Positions 26,130 through 34,960 of a DNA stretch of 64,000 nucleotides are shown here, piece by piece. The notes beneath the pieces are model-generated. The model saw only the letters and a program-made list of their open reading frames with translations. It had not been told where the DNA came from and searched no databases. Positions within the stretch are counted from its first letter, which is position 1; the number at the start of each line of letters is the position of its first letter. Source of the stretch: Streptomyces bambusae (lineage in GTDB: Bacteria > Actinomycetota > Actinomycetes > Streptomycetales > Streptomycetaceae); NCBI RefSeq assembly GCF_020532645.1, contig NZ_JAJAUZ010000015.1:1-64000 (forward strand), written 5' to 3'. A program made the position numbers and the translations under genes.

Positions 26130-26687
26130 ATGAGCACCGCATCCGCCCCCGCCCGTACCGCCGAGGCCGCGGTCGTCCCCACCGCGCACGCGGCCACGCT
26201 GCGTGCGTACGACCTCGGGCTGCTCGTGCTGCGGCTCGCCCTCGGCCTCACCGTGGCCGGCCACGGCGTCCAGAAGCTGTTCGGCTGGTTCGGCGGCGGC
26301 GGGATCTCCGGCACCGGGAAGTTCTTCTCGTCCGTGGGCTACCCCGCCGGTGAGGCGATGGCGGTCGTCGCCGGGCTGACCGAGACCCTCGGCGGCCTCG
26401 GGCTGGCCCTCGGCCTGCTGACCCCGCTGGCCGGCGCCGCCGTCGCCGGCACCATGGTCAACGCCCTGGTCGTGGCGTGGAGCGGCAGCTTCTTCGTCAC
26501 CGCGGGCGGCGTCGAGTACGAGATCATGCTGCTGGCCGCCGCCGTCGGCCTCGCGGTGACCGGCCCGGGCCGCTACGCGCTCGACCGCTTCGTGCCCGTC
26601 GTCCGCGAGCACCGGACCCGGTACGCCGGCGTCGCCCTCGCCCTGGCCGCGGTCCTCACGGCCGCCACCCTCATCGCCCGCGCATAG
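26130..26687 (+). CDS. DoxX-family membrane protein
   Basis: A 185-residue protein with four hydrophobic segments: LGLLVLRLALGLTVAGHGVQKLF, AVVAGLTETLGGLGLALGLLTPLAGAAV, EIMLLAAAVGLAVTG and YAGVALALAAVLTAATLIA. R-L-A-L-G-x-T-x-x-x-H-G-x-Q-K is the DoxX signature. DoxX proteins are quinone- or thiol-related membrane proteins and are often paired with MarR and ring-opening dioxygenases, as here. A strong hairpin follows, so the dioxygenase-DoxX pair forms one operon. Confidence 0.88.
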   Translation: MSTASAPARTAEAAVVPTAHAATLRAYDLGLLVLRLALGLTVAGHGVQKLFGWFGGGGISGTGKFFSSVGYPAGEAMAVVAGLTETLGGLGLALGLLTPLAGAAVAGTMVNALVVAWSGSFFVTAGGVEYEIMLLAAAVGLAVTGPGRYALDRFVPVVREHRTRYAGVALALAAVLTAATLIARA

Positions 26688-26711
26688 GGCGGCACAGCCC
26701 ACCGCACACAC

Positions 26712-26745
26712 GGGGGCCCGACGGCCGGATCGCCGTCGGGCCCCC
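26712..26745 (+). terminator. Hairpin after the dioxygenase-DoxX operon
   Basis: GGGGGCCCGACGGC (26712-26725) pairs perfectly with GCCGTCGGGCCCCC (26732-26745). Confidence 0.75.
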
Positions 26746-26943
26746 TGTGCGTGCGCCGCTGGCTGCGCCGCGCGTCAGGCCGCTGGTGTGCGCGAAGCTG
26801 CGTGATACCGGCTGGTTTCGAGCAACTTCCTTCAAATGGAGCCGCGTTCGCGCTATGTTGCCGGGCGCATGCCAAACAACTCGCGTGTCGCGGAGGCAGC
26901 GCCACCGGCCCCCGGGACCGCACGACGAGCTGCTGGAGCTGCC

Positions 26944-29900
26944 ATGAGACTCGGCCTGCCGCGTTCCGCACGCCCGCACCACGATCCGCGTCCGGACCAT
27001 CCGGACCGACCCCGCCGCGCCCGCCCCGCCCGGGCCCGGCTGCCCCTGCTGAGCCGGAACCGGGGGCGCTGGCGCGCCCTCGGCACGCTCCTCGCCGCCA
27101 CGCTCGCCGCGGGCGTCCTCACCGCCGTGGGGCCCGCCGCCCCGGCCGCCGCGGCCTCCGCCGGCTCGGTCACCGGCTTCGCCCAGTCCGGGAACACCTT
27201 CACCGTCACGGCCTCCACCGGGGCCAAGGCCCGGGTGGTCGTGGCCCGTTCCGACATCTTCCGGATCTGGCTCTCGCCCGACGGCTCGTTCACCGAGGAC
27301 CCGGCCGGCCGCGACCTGGCCGCCACCACCGACTTCGGCCCGGTGACCACCTCGTACACCGACGCCGGGACCTACTACCGGATCACCACCGGGGCCCTGT
27401 CCATCCGCGTCAACAAGTCACCGCTGCAGTTCTCCGTGTTCCGCGCCGACAACACCACCCCCGTCTGGCAGGAGACCCAGCCCACCAGCTGGACCGGCAC
27501 CCAGACCACCCAGTACCTGGCGCGCGGCGCCGACGAGCAGTTCTACGGAACGGGCCTCCGGCTGGGCGAGTGGGCGCTGCGCGGCAAGACCGTCCCGGTC
27601 GCCGTCGACAACAAATGGCGCGAGAACAACAACGCCAGCCCCGCGCCGTTCTACATGTCCACCAACGGCTACGGCGTCATGCGCAACACCTGGGCGCCCG
27701 GCTCGTACAGCTTCAACGCCCCCGGCGCCTTCACCCACAACGAGAAGCGCTTCGACGCCTGGTACTTCACCGGCGACTCCCTCAAGCAGGTCCTCGACGC
27801 GTACACCGACGTGAGCGGCAAGCCGTTCCTGGCCCCGATGTGGGGCTTCGAACTCGGCAACGCCGACTGTTTCAACGCCTCCAACCCGGAGTACCAGGGC
27901 GACCACGACCGGGCCCGCCACCAGACCACCCCCGACGTGGTCGGCTACGCCGCCGACGCCCGCGCCGCCGACATGCCCTCCGGCTGGTTCCTGCCCAACG
28001 ACGGCTACGGCTGCGGCTACACCGCGCCCCTGAAGTCCACCGTCGACGCCCTGCGCGCCAAGGGCTTCCAGACCGGCCTGTGGACCTCCACCGGCCTGTC
28101 CGGCATCGCGGACGAGGTCGGCACCGCCGGCACCCGCGGGGTCAAGACCGACGTCGCCTGGATCGGCAGCGGCTACAAGTACGCCTTCGACGGGGTGCAG
28201 CAGGCCGTCGACGGCATCGAGAAGAACTCCGACGCGCGCCGTTACGTCTGGACCGTGGACGGCTGGGCAGGCACCCAGCGCAACGCCGTGGTGTGGACCG
28301 GCGACACGTACGGCACCTGGGACGACATGCGCTGGCACGTCCCGGCGATCACCGGCGCGGGCCTGTCCGGCTTCAACTACGCGGCCGGCGACGTCGACGG
28401 GATCTTCGGCGGCAGCCCCAAGACGTACGTGCGCGACCTCCAGTGGAAGGCGTTCACCCCGGCCTTCATGACCATGTCCGGCTGGGGCGCCACCAACCCG
28501 GCGGCCGGCTACCAGGACAAGCAGCCCTGGCGGTTCGCCGAACCGTACCTGTCCGTCAACCGCAAGTACCTCCAGCTCAAGATGCGGCTGATGCCCTACC
28601 TGTACACGATGAGCCGCACCGCCCACGAGACCGGCGTCCCGAGCACCCGGGCCCTCGTCCTGGAGTACCCCGACGACCCGGTGGCCCGCGGCAACCTGAC
28701 GAGCGGGCAGTTCATGGCCGGGGACGCCTTCCTGGTGGCGCCCGTCACCTCCGACACGACCGTCCGCGACGGCATCTACCTGCCGGCCGGCACCTGGACC
28801 GACTACTGGACCGGCCGCACGTACGCGGGCCCGGGCTGGCTGAACGGCTACGCGGCGCCCCTCGACACCCTGCCGCTGTTCGTCAAGGGCGGCTCGGTCG
28901 TCCCCATGTGGCCGCAGATGAACCACACCGGTGAGAAGCCGGTCTCCACCCTCACCTACGACATCCACCCGCGCGGCACGTCCTCCTTCAGCCTGTACGA
29001 GGACGACGGCCTGACCCGCGCCCACCAGAACGGCGCGTACGCCCGGCAGCGCGTGGACGTCACCGCCCCGGCCGCCGGCAGCGGCGACGTGACCGTGTCC
29101 GTCGGCGCCGCCACCGGCAGCTACACCGGCAAGCCCGCCTCCCGCGGCTACGAGTTCACGCTGCACGTCGCGGGCGCCCCCACCACGGTCACCGACGGCG
29201 GCGCGGCCCTGCCCGCCCACGGCACGCGGGCCGCGTACGACGCGGCCGCGACCGGCTGGTTCTTCGACCCGGCCGACCGCTCGGGCGTGCTGCGCGTCAA
29301 GACGGGCGCCAAGTCGGGGGCGTTCACGGTCACCGCCAACGGGGTCCGGCTGCCCGCGGCCGAGCCGGTGCCGGCCGCCACCCCGATCCCGCAGACCGGC
29401 TGGAGCGTCGTCCACGCGGACAGCGAGGAGACCGCGGCCGAGAACGGCGCCGCGGCGAACGCCATCGACGGGAACCCGGCGACCATGTGGCACACCGCCT
29501 GGTCCTCGAACAAGCCGGCCGCCCTGCCGCACGAGATCCAGATCGACCTCGGCGCCCGCCACACCCTGGACGGGCTGGGCTACCTGCCCCGCCAGGACGG
29601 CGGGTCCAACGGCCGGATCGGCGGCTACGAGGTGTACGTGTCCGACACCACGGCGAACTGGGGCGCCCCGGCCGCCACCGGGACCTTCGCCGACACGGCC
29701 GCCGCGAAGACCGTGCCGCTGGCCGGGCGCACCGGCCGCTATCTGCGGCTGAAGGCGACCGGCGAGGCCGGCGGCCGCGGCCCGTGGACCAGCGCGGCCG
29801 AGATCACCGCGACCGGCCGGCCCGCCCCGCTGCCCGCGGACGCGACCCTGGTCAACGCCGCGTCCGCGACCTGCGTCGACCTGCCGCACAGCGCCACCAC

Positions 29901-30201
29901 CCCGGGCACCGAGCCGACGCTGTACACCTGCCACGGCGGGCCCAACCAGCGCTGGACCCTGCGGGCCGACGGCCGGCTCACCGGACTCGGCGGCATGTGC
30001 CTGGACGGCACGGCCGCGGCCCGCGTCACCCTCCAGACCTGCACCGGCACCGCCGGCCAGACCTGGGAGGCCGGACCGCAGAGCACGCTGCGCAACGGCG
30101 GCCAGTGCCTCGCCCCGGCAGGCGGCGCCACGGCCAACGGCACCAAGCTCACCCGCACGCCCTGCGACAACACCACGGCACAACGCTGGACCTTCTCCTA
30201 G
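26944..30201 (+). CDS. Secreted GH31 glycosidase with CBM32 and ricin-B modules
   Basis: A 1085-residue exported enzyme. A long basic N-region precedes the hydrophobic core ALGTLLAATLAAGVLTAVGPAAPAAAA (ends near 72). Next come the N-terminal GH31 beta-sandwich and (beta/alpha)8 barrel (about 240-680): RGVKTDVAWIG holds the probable nucleophile Asp, and VDGWAGTQRNAVVWTGD the acid/base Asp. A DUF5110-like region, a discoidin/CBM32 module (about 825-960) and a ricin-B lectin (about 965-1085, QxW repeats NQRWTL, GQTWEA, AQRWTF) follow. GH31 covers alpha-glucosidases, alpha-xylosidases and alpha-galactosidases; the unusual nucleophile context leaves the substrate open. Confidence 0.9.
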   Translation: MRLGLPRSARPHHDPRPDHPDRPRRARPARARLPLLSRNRGRWRALGTLLAATLAAGVLTAVGPAAPAAAASAGSVTGFAQSGNTFTVTASTGAKARVVVARSDIFRIWLSPDGSFTEDPAGRDLAATTDFGPVTTSYTDAGTYYRITTGALSIRVNKSPLQFSVFRADNTTPVWQETQPTSWTGTQTTQYLARGADEQFYGTGLRLGEWALRGKTVPVAVDNKWRENNNASPAPFYMSTNGYGVMRNTWAPGSYSFNAPGAFTHNEKRFDAWYFTGDSLKQVLDAYTDVSGKPFLAPMWGFELGNADCFNASNPEYQGDHDRARHQTTPDVVGYAADARAADMPSGWFLPNDGYGCGYTAPLKSTVDALRAKGFQTGLWTSTGLSGIADEVGTAGTRGVKTDVAWIGSGYKYAFDGVQQAVDGIEKNSDARRYVWTVDGWAGTQRNAVVWTGDTYGTWDDMRWHVPAITGAGLSGFNYAAGDVDGIFGGSPKTYVRDLQWKAFTPAFMTMSGWGATNPAAGYQDKQPWRFAEPYLSVNRKYLQLKMRLMPYLYTMSRTAHETGVPSTRALVLEYPDDPVARGNLTSGQFMAGDAFLVAPVTSDTTVRDGIYLPAGTWTDYWTGRTYAGPGWLNGYAAPLDTLPLFVKGGSVVPMWPQMNHTGEKPVSTLTYDIHPRGTSSFSLYEDDGLTRAHQNGAYARQRVDVTAPAAGSGDVTVSVGAATGSYTGKPASRGYEFTLHVAGAPTTVTDGGAALPAHGTRAAYDAAATGWFFDPADRSGVLRVKTGAKSGAFTVTANGVRLPAAEPVPAATPIPQTGWSVVHADSEETAAENGAAANAIDGNPATMWHTAWSSNKPAALPHEIQIDLGARHTLDGLGYLPRQDGGSNGRIGGYEVYVSDTTANWGAPAATGTFADTAAAKTVPLAGRTGRYLRLKATGEAGGRGPWTSAAEITATGRPAPLPADATLVNAASATCVDLPHSATTPGTEPTLYTCHGGPNQRWTLRADGRLTGLGGMCLDGTAAARVTLQTCTGTAGQTWEAGPQSTLRNGGQCLAPAGGATANGTKLTRTPCDNTTAQRWTFS

Positions 30202-30228
30202 CGGGCGTCGCCAGGCCCGCAATCCCCA

Positions 30229-30267
30229 CCGGCTGCCGCCCGGACCCCCGGTCCGGGCGGCAGCCGG
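30229..30267 (+). terminator. Perfect 17-bp hairpin after the GH31 gene
   Basis: CCGGCTGCCGCCCGGAC (30229-30245) pairs at all 17 positions with 30251-30267 around CCCCG. Confidence 0.8.
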
Positions 30268-30383
30268 CTGTCCGGGCCCTCTTGCCTGCGCGGCCCCGGC
30301 GCGGCAGCCTGGCCCGCGCACCCGCACCACCCTGAACGGCCACACCCCCACACCGGTCGATGAAAGGTCAAGGTGCCCTGGGA

Positions 30384-31634
30384 ATGAGTGAGTTACGAAG
30401 CCGCCGTGCGCTGTCGCTGCTGCTGCCGGCCGCCCTGCTCGCCGCGGGACTGCAGCTCGGCGCCGGGCCCGCCGCGGCCGCACCCGCACCGTCCGGCGCG
30501 GCCCGGCCCGCCGTGGGCGCGGCGCTGCCCGACAGCTGGATCGTCGTACTGAAAGAACCTGCGGAGCGGACCGGCCGCGCGCCCGCCGCACCCGTGGCGG
30601 ACACGGCCCGCGCGCTGCTCGCCGGCGCCGGGGCCGGCGGCGCCCGGCTCGGGCACGTCTACCGGTCCGCGCTCCAGGGGTTCTCGGCCCGGATGAGCCG
30701 TGCGCAGGCTGCCAGGATCGCCGCCGACCCGCGGGTCGCCCGCATCGAGCAGGACCGGGTCCTCGCCCTGCCCGCGGCCACCCCCGCGGTACGGCAGGAC
30801 GCCGCCCCCTGGGGGCTGGACCGGATCGACCAGCGCCGGCTGCCGCTGTCCACCACCTACACGCCGCCGTCCACCGGGGCCGGGGTCCGGGTGTACGTGA
30901 TCGACACCGGACTGCGCGTCACGCACACGGAGTTCGGCGGCCGGGCCACGGTCGGCACCGACACCGTCGGCGACGGCCGCAACGGCGACGACTGCCACGG
31001 CCACGGCACCCATGTCGCGGGCATCGCCACCGGCCGCACGTACGGCGCGGCGAAGGAGGCACGGCCGGTCGCCGTCCGCGTCCTCGACTGCCAGGGCTCC
31101 GGCACCACGGCGGGCGTGGTCGCCGGCATCGACTGGGTCTCGGCGCACGCGGTCCGGCCGGCCGTCGCCAACATGAGCCTGGGCGGCGCGGCCAGCTCGG
31201 TGCTCGACGCGGCCGTCCGCCGCTCGGTCGCCTCCGGCATCACCTACACCGTCTCGGCGGGCAGTTCGGGCACCGCCGGCGGCGCGTGCAACCAGTCGCC
31301 CGCCCGGCTGCCGGAGGTCGTCAGCGTCGGGTCCACCGACCGCACCGACCGCCGGGCCGCCTCCTCCAACTACGGGAACTGCGTGACCCTGTTCGCACCC
31401 GGCGTGCAGATCCCGTCGGCGTGGAAGGACGCCGACACCGCCACCGCCGTGCTGAGCGGCACGTCGATGGCCACCGCGCACACGGCCGGCGCCGCCGCCC
31501 TCCACCTGTCCCGCCATCCGGCGGACGGCCCGGCCCGGGTCAAGCAGGCGCTCACGGCCAACGCCACCACCGGCGTCCTCCAGGGCAGCCCCCCGCCGGT
31601 CCCGGACCGCCTGCTGTACGTCGTCTATCCCTGA
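30384..31634 (+). CDS. Secreted subtilase (S8), proteinase-K-like, with Ser in place of the oxyanion Asn
   Basis: A 416-residue pre-pro-protease. Signal peptide is residues 1-33, and an inhibitor_I9 propeptide (about 40-130, SWIVVLKEP to ARIEQDRVL) is followed by the S8 domain. The triad is Asp174 (VIDTGL), His207 (HGHGTHVAG) and Ser361 (GTSMATAH). The oxyanion-hole motif, normally AAGN in this group, reads SAGS with Ser294, and the usual Pro after GTSMAT is Ala. Activity may therefore be low or altered. The ATG at 30384 was chosen; an ATG eight codons upstream is possible. Confidence 0.9.
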   Translation: MSELRSRRALSLLLPAALLAAGLQLGAGPAAAAPAPSGAARPAVGAALPDSWIVVLKEPAERTGRAPAAPVADTARALLAGAGAGGARLGHVYRSALQGFSARMSRAQAARIAADPRVARIEQDRVLALPAATPAVRQDAAPWGLDRIDQRRLPLSTTYTPPSTGAGVRVYVIDTGLRVTHTEFGGRATVGTDTVGDGRNGDDCHGHGTHVAGIATGRTYGAAKEARPVAVRVLDCQGSGTTAGVVAGIDWVSAHAVRPAVANMSLGGAASSVLDAAVRRSVASGITYTVSAGSSGTAGGACNQSPARLPEVVSVGSTDRTDRRAASSNYGNCVTLFAPGVQIPSAWKDADTATAVLSGTSMATAHTAGAAALHLSRHPADGPARVKQALTANATTGVLQGSPPPVPDRLLYVVYP

Positions 31635-31651
31635 ACGCGGGCCGCCCGCTG

Positions 31652-33010
31652 TCAGCGGTGGACGTTCCAGCGCACCTTCGACTTCAGCTGCGCGGTGATC
31701 TTCGGGTCGCGCACCGACGGGGTGCGGTCCTCCACGGCCACGCCCAGCTTGTGGGTCTTCCCGTCGGCGAGCCGGCCGGCCAGGTCCGCGACCGCCACCT
31801 TCGTCTTGCCGCGCAGCGAGCGCAGCTCCTTGCCGTCGAGGTACCAGCGGATGGTGAACTGGCGGCCGTCCTTGCCGGTCAGGCGCGGCACGGAGATCTT
31901 GACCGTCTTGCCCGGGCGCAGCGTGGCGTCGGTCGGGGTGAGCGGCGTGACCGGGTTCGCGTGCCGGTGGAAGCCGGCGATCATCGCCTCCACGCCCGGC
32001 AGGTTGAACGGCTTGTCGAGCACCCGCATCATCGAGCTGTCGGTGGGGCGGTAGAGGCCCTTGACGTAGTAGCCGCCGCCCTCGTAGGCGCCGACCTTGC
32101 CGCCGTCGGGGGAGGTCTCGCCCAGCCAGCGGTACCACTTGGTCCGCTGCTCGGCGAGCTTGCGGGCGGTCAGGACGCTGACGTTGACGTCGTCGACCTC
32201 GGGGCCGTCGTACTTCTCGTAGCCGGGGTAGCCCGGGTAGAAGTACTCGTCGGCGAGCTTGCCGAGGGAGTGGCCGGTCTCGTGGATGGCGACCTGGCCG
32301 GACTGCTCGTTGCCCGCCGAGGCGGTGGATATGCCCTCGTAGCCGTACTTGGCGCTGCGCTGGTTGTACCCGGCGCCGCCGTACTTGGTGCTGTTGGCCA
32401 GCACGATCACCAGATCGGCGTCGGGGGCCTTCGCCACGTACTTGTCGACCTTGGTCTGGTCGATGCAGAGCAGCCGCTCGATGTCGTCGCACCAGAAGTA
32501 GGAGCCGAGGGCGGTGTTGCGGACGACACCCTTCTCCGGGTCGCCCGTGACGCCGGACTGCTTCGAGACCGCGTCGACCGTCCAGACGTTGAACAGGTTC
32601 CTGTACGTGGTGTACGGCTCGACGGCGGCGACCTCGGCCCACTTGGCCTTCGCGTCGGCGTGGAACTTGGCCTGCTGGGCGGCGGTGTACCCGTCGCCGA
32701 TGATGACGACGTCGAGCCGGTCCTTGGTGCGACCGGTGTTGACGAGCTTGCCCAGCTCGCCGTCCTGCGCCGCCTCGGCGGACGACAGCTGACCGGACGG
32801 CTTGTTGCGGCCGGCGGCCGGGACTTCGGTGTGTCCGGAACCGGCGACGTTGCCGTGCTCCGGGCCCGGGATCTCGACGGTGACCCCGCCGTGGTCCACG
32901 GCGGCCTCCGGCGGAGCGGCGGACGCCCCGCCCGATACGGTGGCCAGGACGGCGGTGGCGGTGGTGGCGACACCGGCCGCGATGACTGCTCTGCGCAGCG
33001 CTGAACGCAT
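31652..33010 (-). CDS. Secreted M64-family (IgA peptidase-like) metallopeptidase
   Basis: A 452-residue exported zinc peptidase. The signal peptide runs to about residue 31. The M64 core begins DRLDVVIIGDGYTAAQQAKFHADA (about residue 97). Zinc ligands are in VAIHETGHSLGKLADEYFYPGYPGYE, the HExxHxxGxLxDEY motif of the family. NPVTPLTPTDATLRPGKTVKI starts a C-terminal beta-rich domain (about 345-452). The gene is divergent from an XRE-TPR regulator, and a perfect inverted repeat lies between the two genes, suggesting direct control. Confidence 0.9.
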   Translation of the reverse strand: MRSALRRAVIAAGVATTATAVLATVSGGASAAPPEAAVDHGGVTVEIPGPEHGNVAGSGHTEVPAAGRNKPSGQLSSAEAAQDGELGKLVNTGRTKDRLDVVIIGDGYTAAQQAKFHADAKAKWAEVAAVEPYTTYRNLFNVWTVDAVSKQSGVTGDPEKGVVRNTALGSYFWCDDIERLLCIDQTKVDKYVAKAPDADLVIVLANSTKYGGAGYNQRSAKYGYEGISTASAGNEQSGQVAIHETGHSLGKLADEYFYPGYPGYEKYDGPEVDDVNVSVLTARKLAEQRTKWYRWLGETSPDGGKVGAYEGGGYYVKGLYRPTDSSMMRVLDKPFNLPGVEAMIAGFHRHANPVTPLTPTDATLRPGKTVKISVPRLTGKDGRQFTIRWYLDGKELRSLRGKTKVAVADLAGRLADGKTHKLGVAVEDRTPSVRDPKITAQLKSKVRWNVHR

Positions 33011-33032
33011 GAAAACCTCTCCCCGACGGGGC

Positions 33033-33074
33033 AGTTAAGCAAGCGGATAAGTACGATGAACGAGTTGCTTAACT
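33033..33074. promoter_or_regulatory. Perfect inverted repeat between M64 peptidase and XRE-TPR genes
   Basis: AGTTAAGCAA (33033-33042) and TTGCTTAACT (33065-33074) are exact reverse complements separated by 22 bp. They start 23 bp upstream of the peptidase ATG and end 77 bp before the regulator ATG, in a locally AT-rich stretch. Confidence 0.75.
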
Positions 33075-33151
33075 TAGGTGTGGGCAGGGGTCCTACGCAA
33101 TGTCACCACGCCGCCGGACACCGGAAGCCGCAATCGTCAGGGGGCTCTGCC

Positions 33152-34486
33152 ATGGATGAACCGGCCGAGATCGGGCGCCGCGTGCAAACGCTGCGCGGGC
33201 GTCTGGGCCTGACCCAGCGCCAGCTCGCCGAACCCGCCTACACACCGGCCTACATCTCCACCCTGGAGTCCGGCCGGGTGCGCCCGTCGGAGACCGCGCT
33301 GCGCTTCCTCGCCCAGCGGCTCGGCACCACCTTCGAGGAGCTGGCCACCGGCCGCCCCGCCCGCCTCGCCACCGAACTCCGCCTCGGCCTCACCGACGCG
33401 CAGCGCCAGCTGGCCACCGGCGCCGCCGACGAGGCCGCGGTCGGCTACCGCCGCCTGCTCACCGACGCCGAGCACCTGGAGCTCGTACCCGAGCAGGCCG
33501 AAGCCCTCCTCGGGCTCGGCGACTGCGCCCTGGAGGCGGGGGAACTCGACGACGCCCGGCGCCACTTCGAGGCCGCCGAGCAACTGCTGGCCGGCGAGCC
33601 GCTGCCGCGCCGGGCCCGCGCGGTCCGCGGCCGGGCCGTCGCCCACCTCCTCGCCGGGGAACTCCGCTACGCCTGCTACCTCCTGGAAGCCGCCATCGAC
33701 GAGCTGACCGCCGGCGGCCTGGCCGACCCCGAGGCACTGCTCCTGCTGTACGCGGCGATCATCGGGCCGTACATCGACATGGGCGCCCACGCCCGCGCCG
33801 CGCACGCCGCGGAACTCGCCCTCTCCCTCGCCCCGCAGGCCGCCGACCCCGCCCTCGTCGCCGGCATGCACCGGCAGGTGGCCCGCACCTTCCTGGCCGA
33901 GGGCCGGACCGCCGACGCCGACGCCTCGCTCGCCAAGGCCCAGTCCATCTACCGGCAGCTCCAGCTGCACACCGACCTCGCGCACTGTCACTGGATGCGC
34001 GGCTACGTCCTCGCCCAGAAGGGCGAACTCCTCGGTGCGGAGAAGGAGCTGCGGACCGCGCACACCATGCTGGCGGCCAAGCGGGCCGCCCTCTACACCG
34101 CGCAGGTGGAGGTCGAACTCGCCGACGTGCTCCGGAGACTGGGCCGCCGGGACGAAGCCGCCGTCCTGCTGTCGGCACTGCTGGAACTCGACGACCGGCA
34201 CGGCGCCGTGCACGCGGCCGGCGCGCACCGGCTGCTCGGCCTGATCGCCGAGGAGGACGGCGCGGCCGAGCAGGCCGAAGAGCACTACGTACGGGCCCTC
34301 GCCCTGCTGGAGCGCAGCGGTGCCAGCGGCGACCTGGCCGACCTGTGCCGGCTCCTCGGCGACCTGCTGCGCCGCACCGGCCGCACCGAAGCGGCCCTCG
34401 ACGTGTACCGGACCGGCCTCGGGCACCGGGCCACCCCGGGCACCACCACCCTCGGACCCGCACCGGCCGGACCGCAGCCGGCCTGA
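33152..34486 (+). CDS. XRE regulator with TPR-repeat sensor domain
   Basis: A 444-residue protein. The N-terminal XRE helix-turn-helix spans residues 6-68 (IGRRVQTLRGRLGLTQRQLAEPAYTPAYISTLESGRVRPSETALRFLAQRLG). The remainder, about 80-430, is a chain of TPR-like helical pairs (EALLGLGDCALEAGELDDARRHFEAAEQLL, RQVARTFLAEGRTADADASLAKAQSIYRQL and others). XRE plus TPR is also the plan of peptide-sensing RRNPP regulators of Firmicutes, though ligand types vary. It is divergent from a secreted peptidase gene, the probable target. Confidence 0.88.
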   Translation: MDEPAEIGRRVQTLRGRLGLTQRQLAEPAYTPAYISTLESGRVRPSETALRFLAQRLGTTFEELATGRPARLATELRLGLTDAQRQLATGAADEAAVGYRRLLTDAEHLELVPEQAEALLGLGDCALEAGELDDARRHFEAAEQLLAGEPLPRRARAVRGRAVAHLLAGELRYACYLLEAAIDELTAGGLADPEALLLLYAAIIGPYIDMGAHARAAHAAELALSLAPQAADPALVAGMHRQVARTFLAEGRTADADASLAKAQSIYRQLQLHTDLAHCHWMRGYVLAQKGELLGAEKELRTAHTMLAAKRAALYTAQVEVELADVLRRLGRRDEAAVLLSALLELDDRHGAVHAAGAHRLLGLIAEEDGAAEQAEEHYVRALALLERSGASGDLADLCRLLGDLLRRTGRTEAALDVYRTGLGHRATPGTTTLGPAPAGPQPA

Positions 34487-34569
34487 GCCGGCCCGCCGCC
34501 CGGGAGCCGCCACCGGAGGGACCGCCGCCGAGGAGACCGCTGGCGGGGGAGCCGACCGCCGCTTCTCCA

Positions 34570-34593
34570 CTTCCTGTACAGTTGTCCAGAAAG
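34570..34593 (+). promoter_or_regulatory. Candidate TetR operator before the DUF1304-TetR operon
   Basis: CTTCCTGTACA (34570-34580) and TGTCCAGAAAG (34583-34593) form an inverted repeat with 9 of 11 pairs and a two-base centre. It ends 13 bp before the DUF1304 ATG, overlapping the ribosome binding site region. Confidence 0.6.
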
Positions 34594-34606
34594 TAGAGGA
34601 GTCCTC

Positions 34607-34960
34607 ATGCATGTCACCGCCCAGATCCTGACCGGCGCCGTCGCCGCGCTGCACGCGTACTTCCTGGTCCTGGAGATGTTCCTGTGGGAGCGGCCGCCGG
34701 GCCGCCGGCTCCACGGCCAGGACCCCGAAACGGCCAGCAAGACCGCGGTCCTCGCCGCCAACCAGGGCCTCTACAACGGCTTCCTCGCGGCCGGCCTGGT
34801 GTGGTCCCTGATCACCGGAGACCTCGGGGTCCAGGTCTTCTTCCTGGTCTGCGTGATCGTCGCCGGCGTCTACGGGGCCGCGACCGCGAACAAGCGGATC
34901 CTCGTCGTCCAGGCCGGCCCCGCCGCGCTCGCGCTCGCTGCCGCCCTGCTCGCCGCATGA
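34607..34960 (+). CDS. DUF1304 family membrane protein
   Basis: A 117-residue protein with four hydrophobic helices (ILTGAVAALHAYFLVLEMFLW, GLYNGFLAAGLVWSLI, GVQVFFLVCVIVAGVYGAAT and GPAALALAAALLAA). HAYFLVLEMFLW, the internal NQGLYNGFLAAGL and the final short helix are typical of DUF1304, a widespread family without known function. The stop overlaps the start of the TetR gene (ATGA), so the two are co-translated; the TetR protein probably controls its own operon through the inverted repeat just upstream. Confidence 0.9.
   Translation: MHVTAQILTGAVAALHAYFLVLEMFLWERPPGRRLHGQDPETASKTAVLAANQGLYNGFLAAGLVWSLITGDLGVQVFFLVCVIVAGVYGAATANKRILVVQAGPAALALAAALLAA

Noticed and set aside
27418..30591. Long antisense open frame opposite the GH31 gene
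   Set aside because: Shadow of the GH31 coding frame; no motif and no start signal.
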